Below the pieces are notes generated by a model. It was not told the DNA's origin, did no database searches, and saw nothing but the letters and a program-made list of their open reading frames with translations. A stretch of DNA of 64,000 bases from JAHIQC01 sp964565645 (GTDB lineage: Bacteria > Actinomycetota > Coriobacteriia > Anaerosomatales > JAHIQC01), in contig CAZMFQ010000010.1 of the NCBI GenBank assembly GCA_964565645.1, positions 61,982 to 125,981 on the forward strand, in the 5' to 3' direction. A program made the translations under genes and the position numbers. Positions 1 to 7,472 of this stretch are shown here, in pieces (the stretch's first letter is position 1; each line of letters opens with the position of its first letter).

Positions 1-1149
1 GAGGAGCCGGCGATCGCTCGCACCTGGTCGGGCGCGGCTGTCGTGACCTCCGCGGCGCTCGGCGCGCTTGCGGGCGCGCTGCTGGTCGCGGCGACGCTCG
101 TGTGGCTGTTCGGCGCGTGGCCCGGTTCCGTCCCGTTCTCCTCGGCGAACCGGGGCGCCGCACCCGATGCGCGCTCCAACCTCACGATCAACGCCGACAC
201 CAACGTCGACGCGGCGGTGGCCGTGGCCGAGAAGGCCAATCCGTCGATCGTCAACGTGACCATCGAGCAGCGCGGCTACGATCCGTTCACCGGCGCCATC
301 GGGTTGTACGAGGCCGGCAACGGAAGCGGCGTGATCCTGCGCTCCGACGGCTACGTGCTCACGAACAACCACGTCGTCGATGGCGCGGACCGCATCGTGG
401 TCACGGTCGGCCCCGACGACATGGAGGCCACGGTCGTGGGCACCGATGCGCAGACCGACCTCGCGGTCCTCAAGATCGAGGGCACGGGGTATCCCGAGAT
501 CGAGGTCGGCTCCTCGGCGGACCTCAAGGTCGGGCAGTTCGTGGTCGCCATCGGCAGCCCGTTCGGGCTTGAGAAGACCGTGACCTCTGGCATCATCTCG
601 GCGCTCCAGCGCTCCAACGTCGCCGAGAGCAACAGCGGCAGCACCGCGTACACGAACCTCATCCAGACCGACGCGGCGATCAACCCCGGCAACTCCGGCG
701 GAGCGCTCGTGGACTCGCAGGGCCGTCTCATCGGCATCAACACGCTGATCCAGTCGACCTCGGGCTCCTCGGCGGGCATCGGTTTCGCGATCCCCGTGGA
801 CTACGCGATGGACGTCGCGCAGCAGATCATCGACACCGGCAAGGCGGTCCACCCGTATCTGGGCGTCTCGACCTCGACGGTCGACGAGATCACGGCGCGC
901 CAGTACAACATGCGCGTCACCAAGGGTGCGCTCGTGCAGTTCGTGGAGCCCGGATCGCCCGCTGCCGCCGGCGGACTCGATCGCGGCGACATCATCATCG
1001 AGATCGACGGGCGCACCATCGAGGGCACCGAGGACGTGTTCGCGGCGGTGCGCGCGCGTAAGGTCGGCGACACGGTCTCGGTCGTGGTCGTCCGCGGCGA
1101 CGCGCAGCGCTCGTTCGACGTGCGGCTCGCGTCGGATTCGTTGCGGTAG
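1..1149 (+). CDS. htrA: HtrA/DegP-family serine protease with PDZ domain (5' end outside window)
   Basis: Membrane-anchored trypsin-like protease that should degrade or refold damaged exported proteins outside the membrane. Numbering from the GTG at 43, a membrane segment lies at about residues 5-30. The catalytic triad is His110 (TNNHVVDGA), Asp139 (TDLAVLKIE) and Ser218 (GNSGGALV). A PDZ domain fills about residues 265-365. The frame stays open from base 1 to the GTG at 43, so the true start probably lies left of the window and adds a cytoplasmic N-terminal stretch, as is usual in actinobacterial HtrA. The stop is 4 bp before rlmH. Family assignment is firm; the exact N-terminus is not visible. 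Confidence 0.93.
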   Translation, partial: EEPAIARTWSGAAVVTSAALGALAGALLVAATLVWLFGAWPGSVPFSSANRGAAPDARSNLTINADTNVDAAVAVAEKANPSIVNVTIEQRGYDPFTGAIGLYEAGNGSGVILRSDGYVLTNNHVVDGADRIVVTVGPDDMEATVVGTDAQTDLAVLKIEGTGYPEIEVGSSADLKVGQFVVAIGSPFGLEKTVTSGIISALQRSNVAESNSGSTAYTNLIQTDAAINPGNSGGALVDSQGRLIGINTLIQSTSGSSAGIGFAIPVDYAMDVAQQIIDTGKAVHPYLGVSTSTVDEITARQYNMRVTKGALVQFVEPGSPAAAGGLDRGDIIIEIDGRTIEGTEDVFAAVRARKVGDTVSVVVVRGDAQRSFDVRLASDSLR

Positions 1150-1153
1150 ACGG

Positions 1154-1618
1154 ATGCGGATCACGCTCATCGCCGTCGGGCGACTCAAGGAGCGGCATTT
1201 CCGGGATGCTGCCGAGGAGTACCTCAAGCGCCTCACGCCGTATGCGAGCATCGACATGATCGAGGTGCCGGACCGCGACGTCACCCGCGACGAGGCCCGT
1301 GCGCTGGCCGAGGAGGGGAGCGCGATCCTGCGCGCCATCCCCGAGAGCGCGCATGTCGTCGTGCTCGAGGTGGGCGGTACGCAGCGCAGTTCCGAGGAGT
1401 TCTCGGCCTGGCTCGCCGAGGGCATGCTTTCGGGCCGCTCGCACGTCGCGTTCGTGATCGGCGGAGCCGCGGGGCTTGCGCCCGAGGTCCTGTTCCGGGC
1501 CGACGGGCGCATCTCGCTCGGCCCGATGACGCTGCCACACCAGCTCGCGCGCGTCGTGCTGCTCGAGCAGGTCTACCGCGCCTTCCGCATCATGCGCAAC
1601 GAGCCGTACCACCGGTAG
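1154..1618 (+). CDS. rlmH: 23S rRNA (pseudouridine-1915-N3)-methyltransferase RlmH
   Basis: SPOUT-class methyltransferase that uses SAM to methylate pseudouridine 1915 in helix 69 of 23S rRNA. The 154-residue product begins MRITLIAVGRLKE and ends RAFRIMRNEPYHR, both diagnostic for the family. A glycine-rich SAM-knot region (FVIGGAAGL) lies near residue 105. The length matches the usual 155-160 residues. The frame is open further upstream inside htrA, but that extension has no homologous character, so the ATG at 1154 is chosen. It is probably cotranscribed with htrA. Confidence 0.95.
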   Translation: MRITLIAVGRLKERHFRDAAEEYLKRLTPYASIDMIEVPDRDVTRDEARALAEEGSAILRAIPESAHVVVLEVGGTQRSSEEFSAWLAEGMLSGRSHVAFVIGGAAGLAPEVLFRADGRISLGPMTLPHQLARVVLLEQVYRAFRIMRNEPYHR

Positions 1619-1646
1619 GGCTCGTTGACTGGTCGCCTAGATGCGG

Positions 1647-1675
1647 TCATACTCGTGGTATGATTGCGGGTATGA
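1647..1675 (+). promoter_or_regulatory. Putative operator of the toxin-antitoxin pair
   Basis: TCATAC (1647-1652) and GTATGA (1658-1663) form a perfect inverted repeat with a 5-bp spacer. A third half-site GTATGA follows at 1670-1675, exactly 12 bp after the second. TATGAT at 1659-1664 could serve as a -10 element and overlaps the repeat. Ribbon-helix-helix antitoxins usually bind such half-site arrays to repress their own operon. Binding is inferred, not shown. Confidence 0.5.
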
Positions 1676-1694
1676 CTCTCGGAGGCGAACGCGC

Positions 1695-2006
1695 ATGACG
1701 GCCAAGGTCACCATATCGCTGCCCGATGAGCTTCTGGAGCGCCTCGATCTTGAGGCGGCCACCCAGGGCGTGCCCCGTAGCGAGCTTGTCCAGGAGTCCG
1801 TCGCCTCGTACTTGGGCAAGTCGGCGCAGGAACGCGAGCGTGAGGCGCGCAGTGCGCGCGTGCTCGAGGCGGTTGACGGCATGCGCACGTTCCACGACCG
1901 CCATCCGGTCATCGACGAGCGCACAGGCGTCGACATCCTGCGCGAGGTGCGGGACGCCGATGACTCCACGCCCGTGCGTGATGTGCGCCTGGAGCGCATG
2001 AGATGA
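1695..2006 (+). CDS. Ribbon-helix-helix antitoxin (VapB/CopG-like)
   Basis: A 103-residue protein with an N-terminal ribbon-helix-helix DNA-binding segment: a beta strand in AKVTISLPDELLERLD followed by two helices to about residue 45. The C-terminal half is charged and probably binds the toxin. The frame opens at 1641, but the ATG at 1695 has a GGAGG ribosome site at 1681-1685 and gives the canonical start. It overlaps the next gene by 4 bp (ATGA), the usual antitoxin-first layout. Autoregulation through the inverted repeat just upstream is likely. It could also be a plain CopG regulator, but the PIN neighbour argues for an antitoxin. Confidence 0.8.
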   Translation: MTAKVTISLPDELLERLDLEAATQGVPRSELVQESVASYLGKSAQEREREARSARVLEAVDGMRTFHDRHPVIDERTGVDILREVRDADDSTPVRDVRLERMR

Positions 2007-2410
2007 GCGCCGAGCAGGGCCTCTATGTGCTCGACGCGTCCGTCGGCGTGAAGTGGTTCAAGCCCGAGCCCGGGCACGAATCTGCGCTGGGCCTGTTCGA
2101 TCTCGCACTCTCCGGCGAGATCGGCCTCGCAGCGCCGGTGCACTTCGTCCATGAGGTCCTTGCTGTGGTGAGGCGGCAGTTCGGCGCCTCGGCGCTACCC
2201 GAGGCCTGGGACCGGATCGTGGCGTGTGGAGTCGCGGTGATCCCGCTTTCCGACGAGGTGGTCGCCGAGACCGCGCGGCAATGCGAGGTGCTCGGCTGCT
2301 CGTTCTACGACGCGCTTGCGCCCGCGTGCGCGACCATTCTGCACGCGACGCTGGTGAGTGCGGATGTTCGAGCGCATGGGGCATACCCGGGTGTGCACCT
2401 GGTCGGGTGA
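2003..2410 (+). CDS. PIN-domain ribonuclease toxin (VapC-like)
   Basis: A 135-residue PIN-fold protein, expected to be a metal-dependent RNase neutralised by the antitoxin encoded immediately upstream. The acidic active-site residues are all visible: Asp11 (VLDASVGVKW), Glu51 (FVHEVLAV), Asp103 (SFYDALAPA) and Asp121 (VSADVRAH). The toxin therefore looks intact. The start ATG overlaps the antitoxin stop, which implies translational coupling. The RNA target cannot be read from sequence. Confidence 0.85.
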   Translation: MSAEQGLYVLDASVGVKWFKPEPGHESALGLFDLALSGEIGLAAPVHFVHEVLAVVRRQFGASALPEAWDRIVACGVAVIPLSDEVVAETARQCEVLGCSFYDALAPACATILHATLVSADVRAHGAYPGVHLVG

Positions 2411-2533
2411 GCCCGCGCGCATGGTGTTGCCGGTGAAGGGGGTCTCCGGGCGGCGGCCGCGCCGTGCGCACCCTCGCGCGCTGCGGTATCCTGTGTGCTC
2501 ACTGATTCCGTCGTATCAAGGGAGCACGCACCC

Positions 2534-4246
2534 GTGATCGAGACCCTCACCATCCTCGTGCAAGACGCGCTGCATTCGGCCTGCGAGACGGGCGAGCTCG
2601 CGCTCGACGAGATCCCCGTCCCGTTCTTCGAGCGTCCGCGAGATGTGAGCCACGGCGACTGGGCGACCAATGTCGCACTCAAGAGCGCCAAAGCAGCGGG
2701 CATGCCTCCTCGGCAGGTGGCCGAGGCGATTGCCAAGCGCATGGCGGGGCACCCCGATATCGACGCGATCGAGATCGCCGGCCCCGGCTTCATCAACATC
2801 CGGCTCTCAGCCCACGCGCTCCAGCGCGTCCTGCGCGACGTGCGCGCGAAGGGTTCGGCGTACGGTTCGCTCACGCTGGGCGCGGGTCGCAAGGTGCAGG
2901 TCGAGTTCGTCTCGGCGAACCCGGTCGGGCCGATGCACGTGGGTCACGGACGTTGGGCGGCCCTGGGCGACGGCATCGCTCGTGTGCTCGAACACGCGGG
3001 TTACACGGTCGAGCGCGAGTTCTACATCAATGACGCCGGCGTCCAGATGGACGTCTTTGGCAAGTCGGTGGCGGCGCGCTACCTCGAACTGTGCGGGCAG
3101 ACCGTCGAGTTCGCCGAGAACTGGTACCAGGGCGCCTATATCACCGAGATCGCCCGCGAGATCCTCGAGGCCGAGGGCGAGGTCTGGGCGACCAGGCCCG
3201 CCGAGGAGCGCGAGGCGCACTTCACCGCGACGGCCGAGGCGCAGGTGCTCGAGCACCTCAAGCGGGTGCTGCACGGCATGGGCGTGGACTTCGACGTGTG
3301 GTTCTCCGAGCGCACCCTGCACGCGCCCGGCGCGGACGGCGGACCGAGTGCCATCGAGCGCGGGATCGAGACGCTGCGCGACGCCGGCTACATCTACGAG
3401 CTCGACGGGGCGATGTGGTTCCGCACCACGGACTTCGGTGACGACAAGGACCGTGTGCTCAAGAAGGCCGACGGCGACTACACCTACTTCGCCGCCGACA
3501 TCGCGTATCACGCGAACAAGTTCGACCGCGGCTTCGACCGCGTGATCGACCTGTGGGGCGCGGACCATCACGGCTACGTCAAGCGGATGCAGGCCGCCGC
3601 GGCGGCCCTCGGCCATCCCGGTCAGCTCGAACTCGTGATCGGCCAGCTCGTGAACCTGTTCCGCAACGGTGAGGCCGTGCGCATGTCCAAGCGGACCGGC
3701 GAGATGGTCACGTTCGAGGAACTGCTCGAAGACGTGGGCCCCGACGCCGCGCGCTACTTCTTCCTGCGTCGCTCGACCGACCAGCCGCTTGACTTCGACA
3801 TCGAGCTCGCCAAGCAGCAGTCAAGCGACAACCCCGTCTACTACGTGCAGTACGCCCACGCGCGGATCTGCGCGATCCTGCGCAAGGCCGCAGGGGCCGA
3901 CACCGCCGATACCGACGTCGACATCGCCTCGACGGTCGCGGCGCTCGTGTCCGAGGACGCGAAGCTCGGCCTGCTCGACGCCGAGTCGGAGCTTGCGCTC
4001 ATGCGCAAGCTCGCGGAGTTCGAGGAGGTCGTCGAGGTCGCGGCCGTGAAGCTCGCTCCCAACAAGCTCACCAACTACGCCGAGGAACTGGCTGCGTCGT
4101 TCCACCAGTTCTACACCCAGTGCCGCGTGGTCGATCCCGATGCGCCTGAGCTCTCCGCCGCGCGGCTGTATGCCGTCGACGCCACACGGATCGCGCTTTC
4201 GACGGTGCTCGGTCTCGTGGGAGTGAGCGCTCCCGAGCGGATGTAG
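2534..4246 (+). CDS. argS: Arginyl-tRNA synthetase
   Basis: Class I synthetase that charges tRNA-Arg. The 570-residue product has the N-terminal Arg_S_N domain (residues 1-90), the HIGH-type signature HVGH at 135-138 after SANPVGP, and a KMSKS-type RMSKRTGE near residue 383. A C-terminal DALR anticodon-binding domain covers about residues 440-570. The frame is open from 2495, but the GTG at 2534 has AAGGGAG 9 bp upstream and gives the normal family start MIETL. It stands alone between the toxin-antitoxin pair and lysA. Confidence 0.95.
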   Translation: MIETLTILVQDALHSACETGELALDEIPVPFFERPRDVSHGDWATNVALKSAKAAGMPPRQVAEAIAKRMAGHPDIDAIEIAGPGFINIRLSAHALQRVLRDVRAKGSAYGSLTLGAGRKVQVEFVSANPVGPMHVGHGRWAALGDGIARVLEHAGYTVEREFYINDAGVQMDVFGKSVAARYLELCGQTVEFAENWYQGAYITEIAREILEAEGEVWATRPAEEREAHFTATAEAQVLEHLKRVLHGMGVDFDVWFSERTLHAPGADGGPSAIERGIETLRDAGYIYELDGAMWFRTTDFGDDKDRVLKKADGDYTYFAADIAYHANKFDRGFDRVIDLWGADHHGYVKRMQAAAAALGHPGQLELVIGQLVNLFRNGEAVRMSKRTGEMVTFEELLEDVGPDAARYFFLRRSTDQPLDFDIELAKQQSSDNPVYYVQYAHARICAILRKAAGADTADTDVDIASTVAALVSEDAKLGLLDAESELALMRKLAEFEEVVEVAAVKLAPNKLTNYAEELAASFHQFYTQCRVVDPDAPELSAARLYAVDATRIALSTVLGLVGVSAPERM

Positions 4247-4249
4247 TGC

Positions 4250-4277
4250 TTGCGCAGGGAGCGACTTAGCGTATACT
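4250..4277 (+). promoter_or_regulatory. Candidate sigma-70-type promoter for lysA
   Basis: TTGCGC (4250-4255) and TATACT (4272-4277) are separated by 16 bp in the argS-lysA gap. Transcription would begin near 4284, leaving a leader of about 54 nt with the GAGGAG ribosome site just before the ATG at 4338. No lysine riboswitch would fit in that leader. Confidence 0.5.
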
Positions 4278-4337
4278 AACTCGCAACACAGGGGAGGCAG
4301 GGTCAGCGACCCGCGCCGATGGAACGAGGAGAGCGAC

Positions 4338-5699
4338 ATGGGTAGACCGTCAGCACCGCGCCCGCCCGCGGTACCCGATCAGAAGACCGCCGCCGACCTG
4401 ATGTCGGTGCTGCCGATGACCGCCGAGGTCAAAGACGGTCATCTCTGGATCGGGGGGGTCGACACGGTCGGACTCGCCGCCGAGGCGGGCACCGCGGTCT
4501 ACGTCATGGACGAGGCGACCATCCGACACCAGCTTCAGGAGTACGTCCGCTGGACGACCTACCACTGGCGCGACGTCGATGTGGTCTACGCGGGCAAGGC
4601 GTTCATGTCGGTCGCGATGTGTAAGCTCGTTGCCGAGGAGGGCTGCTGCCTCGACGTCTCGAGCGGGGGAGAGCTCGCGTTCGCTCGGCGTGCCGGGTTC
4701 CCAATGGATCGCATCTACGTCCACGGCAACAACAAGACCCCGGTCGAACTCGTCGAGTGCCTCGAGGCCGGCGTGGGACACATCGTGGTCGACAGCTTCG
4801 AGGAGATGGAGCGTCTGTCCGTTCTCGCGACCGAGCGCGGCCTGACGCAGAGCATCCTGCTGCGCGTCACCCCCGGCGTGGAGGCGGACACCCACGACTT
4901 CATCATGACCGGCGCCGAGGACTCCAAGTTCGGGTTCGGCCGCAACCAGGGTCTTGCGATGCAGGCCGTCAAGCGCGCGATCGAGCTGCCGGGCATCGAG
5001 TTTCGGGGCCTGCACATGCACATCGGCTCGCAGATCTTCGCGCTGCACAGCTTCGCGAAGGCCATCGAGGTCATCGTCGAGTTCATGCGCGAGATCAAGG
5101 ACGAGACGGGCGTCGAGGTCCGCTTGCTCGACACCGGCGGCGGTCTGGGCATCGCCTACGGGTTGCCCGACGAGCCTTCCACGATCCAGGACTACGGCAA
5201 GGTCGTGGTCGACGGCATCAAGGAGGAGTGCGAGCGTTGGGGCCTCACGGTGCCGAGGATGGCCGTCGAGCCGGGACGCTCCATCGTGGCCAACGCGGGA
5301 GTCACGCTCTACACCGTCGGCTCCATCAAGGAGATCCCGAACATCCGCACGTACGTGGCGGTCGACGGAGGCATGTCCGACAACATCCGCACCTCGCTTT
5401 ACGACGCGCACTACGAGGCGCTGATCGCAAACAAGGCCGATCTGCCCCGGGAGATGGTCGCGACGGTCGCGGGCAAGCACTGTGAGAGCGGCGACATCGT
5501 CGTCAACGACGCCCCGCTGCAGTGTCCGGAAGTCGGGGACATCCTGTGCGTGTGCGCGACAGGAGCGTACTGCCAGTCCATGAGCAGCAACTACAACAAG
5601 CAGGTGCGCCCCGGTGTCGTGTTCGTGCGCGACGGAGGCTGGCGCTGGGTGGTCCGCCGTGAGACCTACGAGGACCTCATGAAGTGCGAGGAGGCGTAG
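4338..5699 (+). CDS. lysA: Diaminopimelate decarboxylase
   Basis: PLP enzyme that converts meso-diaminopimelate to L-lysine, the last step of lysine synthesis. The 453-residue protein has the fold-type III barrel. The Schiff-base lysine is Lys87 in VVYAGKAF. HIGSQI, the phosphate-binding EPGRS and the active-site Cys in KHCESGD (about residue 381) follow, then GAYCQSMSSNYN near the C-terminus. It is about 30 residues longer than usual because of a proline-rich N-terminal extension. The start is supported by GAGGAG at about 4326-4331. The next gene overlaps the stop, implying cotranscription. Confidence 0.95.
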   Translation: MGRPSAPRPPAVPDQKTAADLMSVLPMTAEVKDGHLWIGGVDTVGLAAEAGTAVYVMDEATIRHQLQEYVRWTTYHWRDVDVVYAGKAFMSVAMCKLVAEEGCCLDVSSGGELAFARRAGFPMDRIYVHGNNKTPVELVECLEAGVGHIVVDSFEEMERLSVLATERGLTQSILLRVTPGVEADTHDFIMTGAEDSKFGFGRNQGLAMQAVKRAIELPGIEFRGLHMHIGSQIFALHSFAKAIEVIVEFMREIKDETGVEVRLLDTGGGLGIAYGLPDEPSTIQDYGKVVVDGIKEECERWGLTVPRMAVEPGRSIVANAGVTLYTVGSIKEIPNIRTYVAVDGGMSDNIRTSLYDAHYEALIANKADLPREMVATVAGKHCESGDIVVNDAPLQCPEVGDILCVCATGAYCQSMSSNYNKQVRPGVVFVRDGGWRWVVRRETYEDLMKCEEA

Positions 5700-6088
5700 T
5701 GGCCGAGCTCGACCCTCTCGAGTACGACGAGTTCGGAGTCAAGCACGCGCTGTGGACCTCCGAGACCGTCAACGCCCGGCTCGCATCGACCTTTGCGGCC
5801 GCGGACATCCCGGCGGCATCCGTGCTCCTGGGCGCGCTCGTGGGCGAGGACCCGTCGGGGGACTCCGAGATATCGCAGATCGCCACCGCGCGGCTCATGG
5901 TCGACGCCATCAAGGTGAGCGGTGGGGACCTGGCCAAGCTCTCGATGTGGGTCCAGGCCGCGCGCGTGGACCCGCGCGATCTGATAGCGGCGGCCGAGTA
6001 CCCCCGCGAGCTCCAGGAACACAGTGACAGTGCGCGTCAGCAGGACTTCGCCGAGTACGTCATGTGGGCGATGGGTGGCGCCAACTAG
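5699..6088 (+). CDS. Hypothetical protein coupled to lysA
   Basis: A 129-residue soluble acidic protein I do not recognise. It lacks a signal peptide, membrane segments and cysteines. It is mostly helical in composition, with a central ATARLMVDAIKVSGG segment. The GTG start shares one base with the lysA stop codon and has GAGGAGG six bases upstream, so translation is probably coupled to lysA. An in-frame GTG at 5684 is a less likely start. The coupling suggests a role near lysine/diaminopimelate metabolism, but nothing in the sequence proves this. Confidence 0.7.
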   Translation: MAELDPLEYDEFGVKHALWTSETVNARLASTFAAADIPAASVLLGALVGEDPSGDSEISQIATARLMVDAIKVSGGDLAKLSMWVQAARVDPRDLIAAAEYPRELQEHSDSARQQDFAEYVMWAMGGAN

Positions 6089-6149
6089 CGCGATGTGCAC
6101 TGCCGAGGAGCCCGGCGGCGCCGACCGGCCCCATGGGGTCGGAAGCGAT

Positions 6150-6176
6150 TGTGGATACTGTGGATTCTGTGGAAAA
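6150..6176 (+). repeat. Three tandem TGTGGA 9-mers resembling DnaA boxes
   Basis: TGTGGATAC, TGTGGATTC and TGTGGAAAA lie head to tail without gaps. The reverse complement of the DnaA-box consensus TTATCCACA is TGTGGATAA, so the first differs by one base and the other two by two or less well-conserved bases. No function is shown. Confidence 0.5.
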
Positions 6177-6352
6177 CCGCAGGTCAGACGCCGTTTATCT
6201 CGCCGTTCTGCCGCTCGGCACGTTTCACGCGAAAGCGCTTGCATCCCGCATCGAGGGGGTGCAGTATTCGTTATGCGAGGTCGTTGAAGAACTCGGATGG
6301 GCTAGAACCGCAAGGTGAAGGTTCGTTCGGGGGACGCAGCGGCCTCGCACCT

Positions 6353-6388
6353 TTGTGCCCCCGTCCGGCCTTGTGTCCGCGTCCGGCC
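6353..6388. repeat. 18-bp tandem duplication
   Basis: Two adjacent 18-bp units (6353-6370 and 6371-6388) differ at two positions and share the core CGTCCGGCC. The second unit abuts the stop codon of the minus-strand cytochrome gene, so the duplication lies in its 3' untranslated region. Confidence 0.6.
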
Positions 6389-7309
6389 CTAATCTTCGCG
6401 CGGCGCCCCGCCCTTGTGGCAACGGGTGCACGTGGCGGACGCGTACCCGCTCGGGTGGCAGTACGCGCACGGGAAGCTCTTGTAGGAGTGTTCGCCCGTG
6501 TTCCCCCGGTGCCTGAACACCGTCTTGGCGAACGGCGTCTGCACGTTGTGGCACGAGTCGCACTTCACGCCCGTGTAGTGGTTGGCCGGCGGCTGGTGGC
6601 ACTCGCTGCACACGAGAGCGCCGCGGTGCACGAACTCGGCCCCCTTGAACGTCGTGCCGGGCTTGTGGCAGGTCGCGCACGGGAGATCCGTCTTCACGTG
6701 CTCCTTGGGCTTCTCGTGGCAGTACTGGCAGCCGGCTTTCTCCATGGCATGGCATGCGCCGCAGGAGACGTCGGCGTGCCCGGCCGGTACGCCGGGCTTC
6801 TCGTCGACAAGCTTCAGGACTCCGGTCACGGCGTCCGCGGGCCGGTCACTGTACGCCGAGGAGAGCACACCCGCACTCGCGAGCGATGCGAACGTCACCG
6901 CATGTCCGGTGCTCGGGTGGCACTCCTGGCATCCGCCCGCGGCGGCGTGCGCCGCGTGCGTGAATCCCGGCAGTGAGGGATCGGGTTCGGGCACGGTCTC
7001 ATGGCACGCGGTACACCGGTGGTCGGGGACCTCGGCGGTGTACGCGGGGTAGGCGGGTTTGGTGGTGAAGTGGCTCCAGACCTCTTTGAGCGCCACGAAC
7101 TTGTGCGCCATGCGATTGCCCAGCCCCGACTCCACGTGGCACTCCAGGCAGCTCGTCTCGGCGTGGGGGCCTTGCGCCCACGCGTCGTAGTAGGGAGTCA
7201 TCTCGTGGCACGTGGGGCAGAACTGCGGGCGTTCCGTATAGACCACCGAACCCGCGAGCACGCCTGCGAACACCACTGCGACCGCTATCCAGACCAGCGC
7301 CTTGTTCAA
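6389..7309 (-). CDS. Undecahaem c-type cytochrome with NapC/NrfH-like N-terminus
   Basis: Predicted membrane-anchored extracytoplasmic electron carrier of 306 residues. One N-terminal membrane segment (residues 5-24) is followed by eleven CxxCH haem-binding motifs starting at Cys31, 54, 99, 127, 183, 194, 211, 234, 250, 281 and 294. The first, CPTCHEM at 31-37, is the form seen in NapC/NirT/NrfH quinol dehydrogenases. Those proteins carry only four or five haems, so the remaining motifs form an added multihaem tail. The frame is open far upstream, but a TTG at 7309 preceded by AGGAAAGGAG and directly followed by the membrane segment is the evident start. No partner reductase lies nearby. Confidence 0.9.
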   Translation of the reverse strand: MNKALVWIAVAVVFAGVLAGSVVYTERPQFCPTCHEMTPYYDAWAQGPHAETSCLECHVESGLGNRMAHKFVALKEVWSHFTTKPAYPAYTAEVPDHRCTACHETVPEPDPSLPGFTHAAHAAAGGCQECHPSTGHAVTFASLASAGVLSSAYSDRPADAVTGVLKLVDEKPGVPAGHADVSCGACHAMEKAGCQYCHEKPKEHVKTDLPCATCHKPGTTFKGAEFVHRGALVCSECHQPPANHYTGVKCDSCHNVQTPFAKTVFRHRGNTGEHSYKSFPCAYCHPSGYASATCTRCHKGGAPRED

Positions 7310-7420
7310 CGGGAGGCTCCTTTCCTCGGCAGGTAGGTACCCCAAAGCGCCCCGCGCCGCCCGCCGATGCCGGAGGGACGCGGTGCTGAGCGCGCGACTC
7401 GCCGCGGACGCGGGCTCGGG

Positions 7421-7426
7421 TACAAT
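7421..7426 (+). promoter_or_regulatory. Candidate -10 element for hom
   Basis: TACAAT lies 46 bp before the hom start in the divergent cytochrome-hom gap (7310-7472). I see no convincing -35 hexamer at the usual distance, so this is a weak call. Confidence 0.3.
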
Positions 7427-7472
7427 AGCGTTCGCGTCGCTTGAGCGCCGCGCGATACTCAGAGGAGCAGGC

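Larger units (their letters stand above)
6089..6388. other. 300-bp gap between convergent genes
   Basis: Separates the end of the lysA operon from the end of the minus-strand cytochrome gene. It contains a hairpin (CCGACC 6121-6126 / GGTCGG 6137-6142), three tandem 9-mers at 6150-6176 and an 18-bp tandem duplication at 6353-6388. A 61-codon frame from the ATG at 6133 has no ribosome site and no recognisable similarity. Base composition is less GC-rich than the flanks. Confidence 0.6.

Noticed and set aside
926..1153. N-terminal extension of RlmH inside htrA
   Set aside because: The extension is an Arg/Ser-rich shadow of the htrA frame; RlmH homologues begin at the MRITLIAVG segment encoded from 1154.
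4278..4337. Lysine riboswitch or T-box before lysA
   Set aside because: The leader from the candidate promoter is only about 54 nt, too short for either element.
6133..6318. 61-codon frame in the convergent gap
   Set aside because: No ribosome site, no recognised similarity, and it contains the tandem 9-mers; it could be a decayed gene, but I cannot support a CDS.
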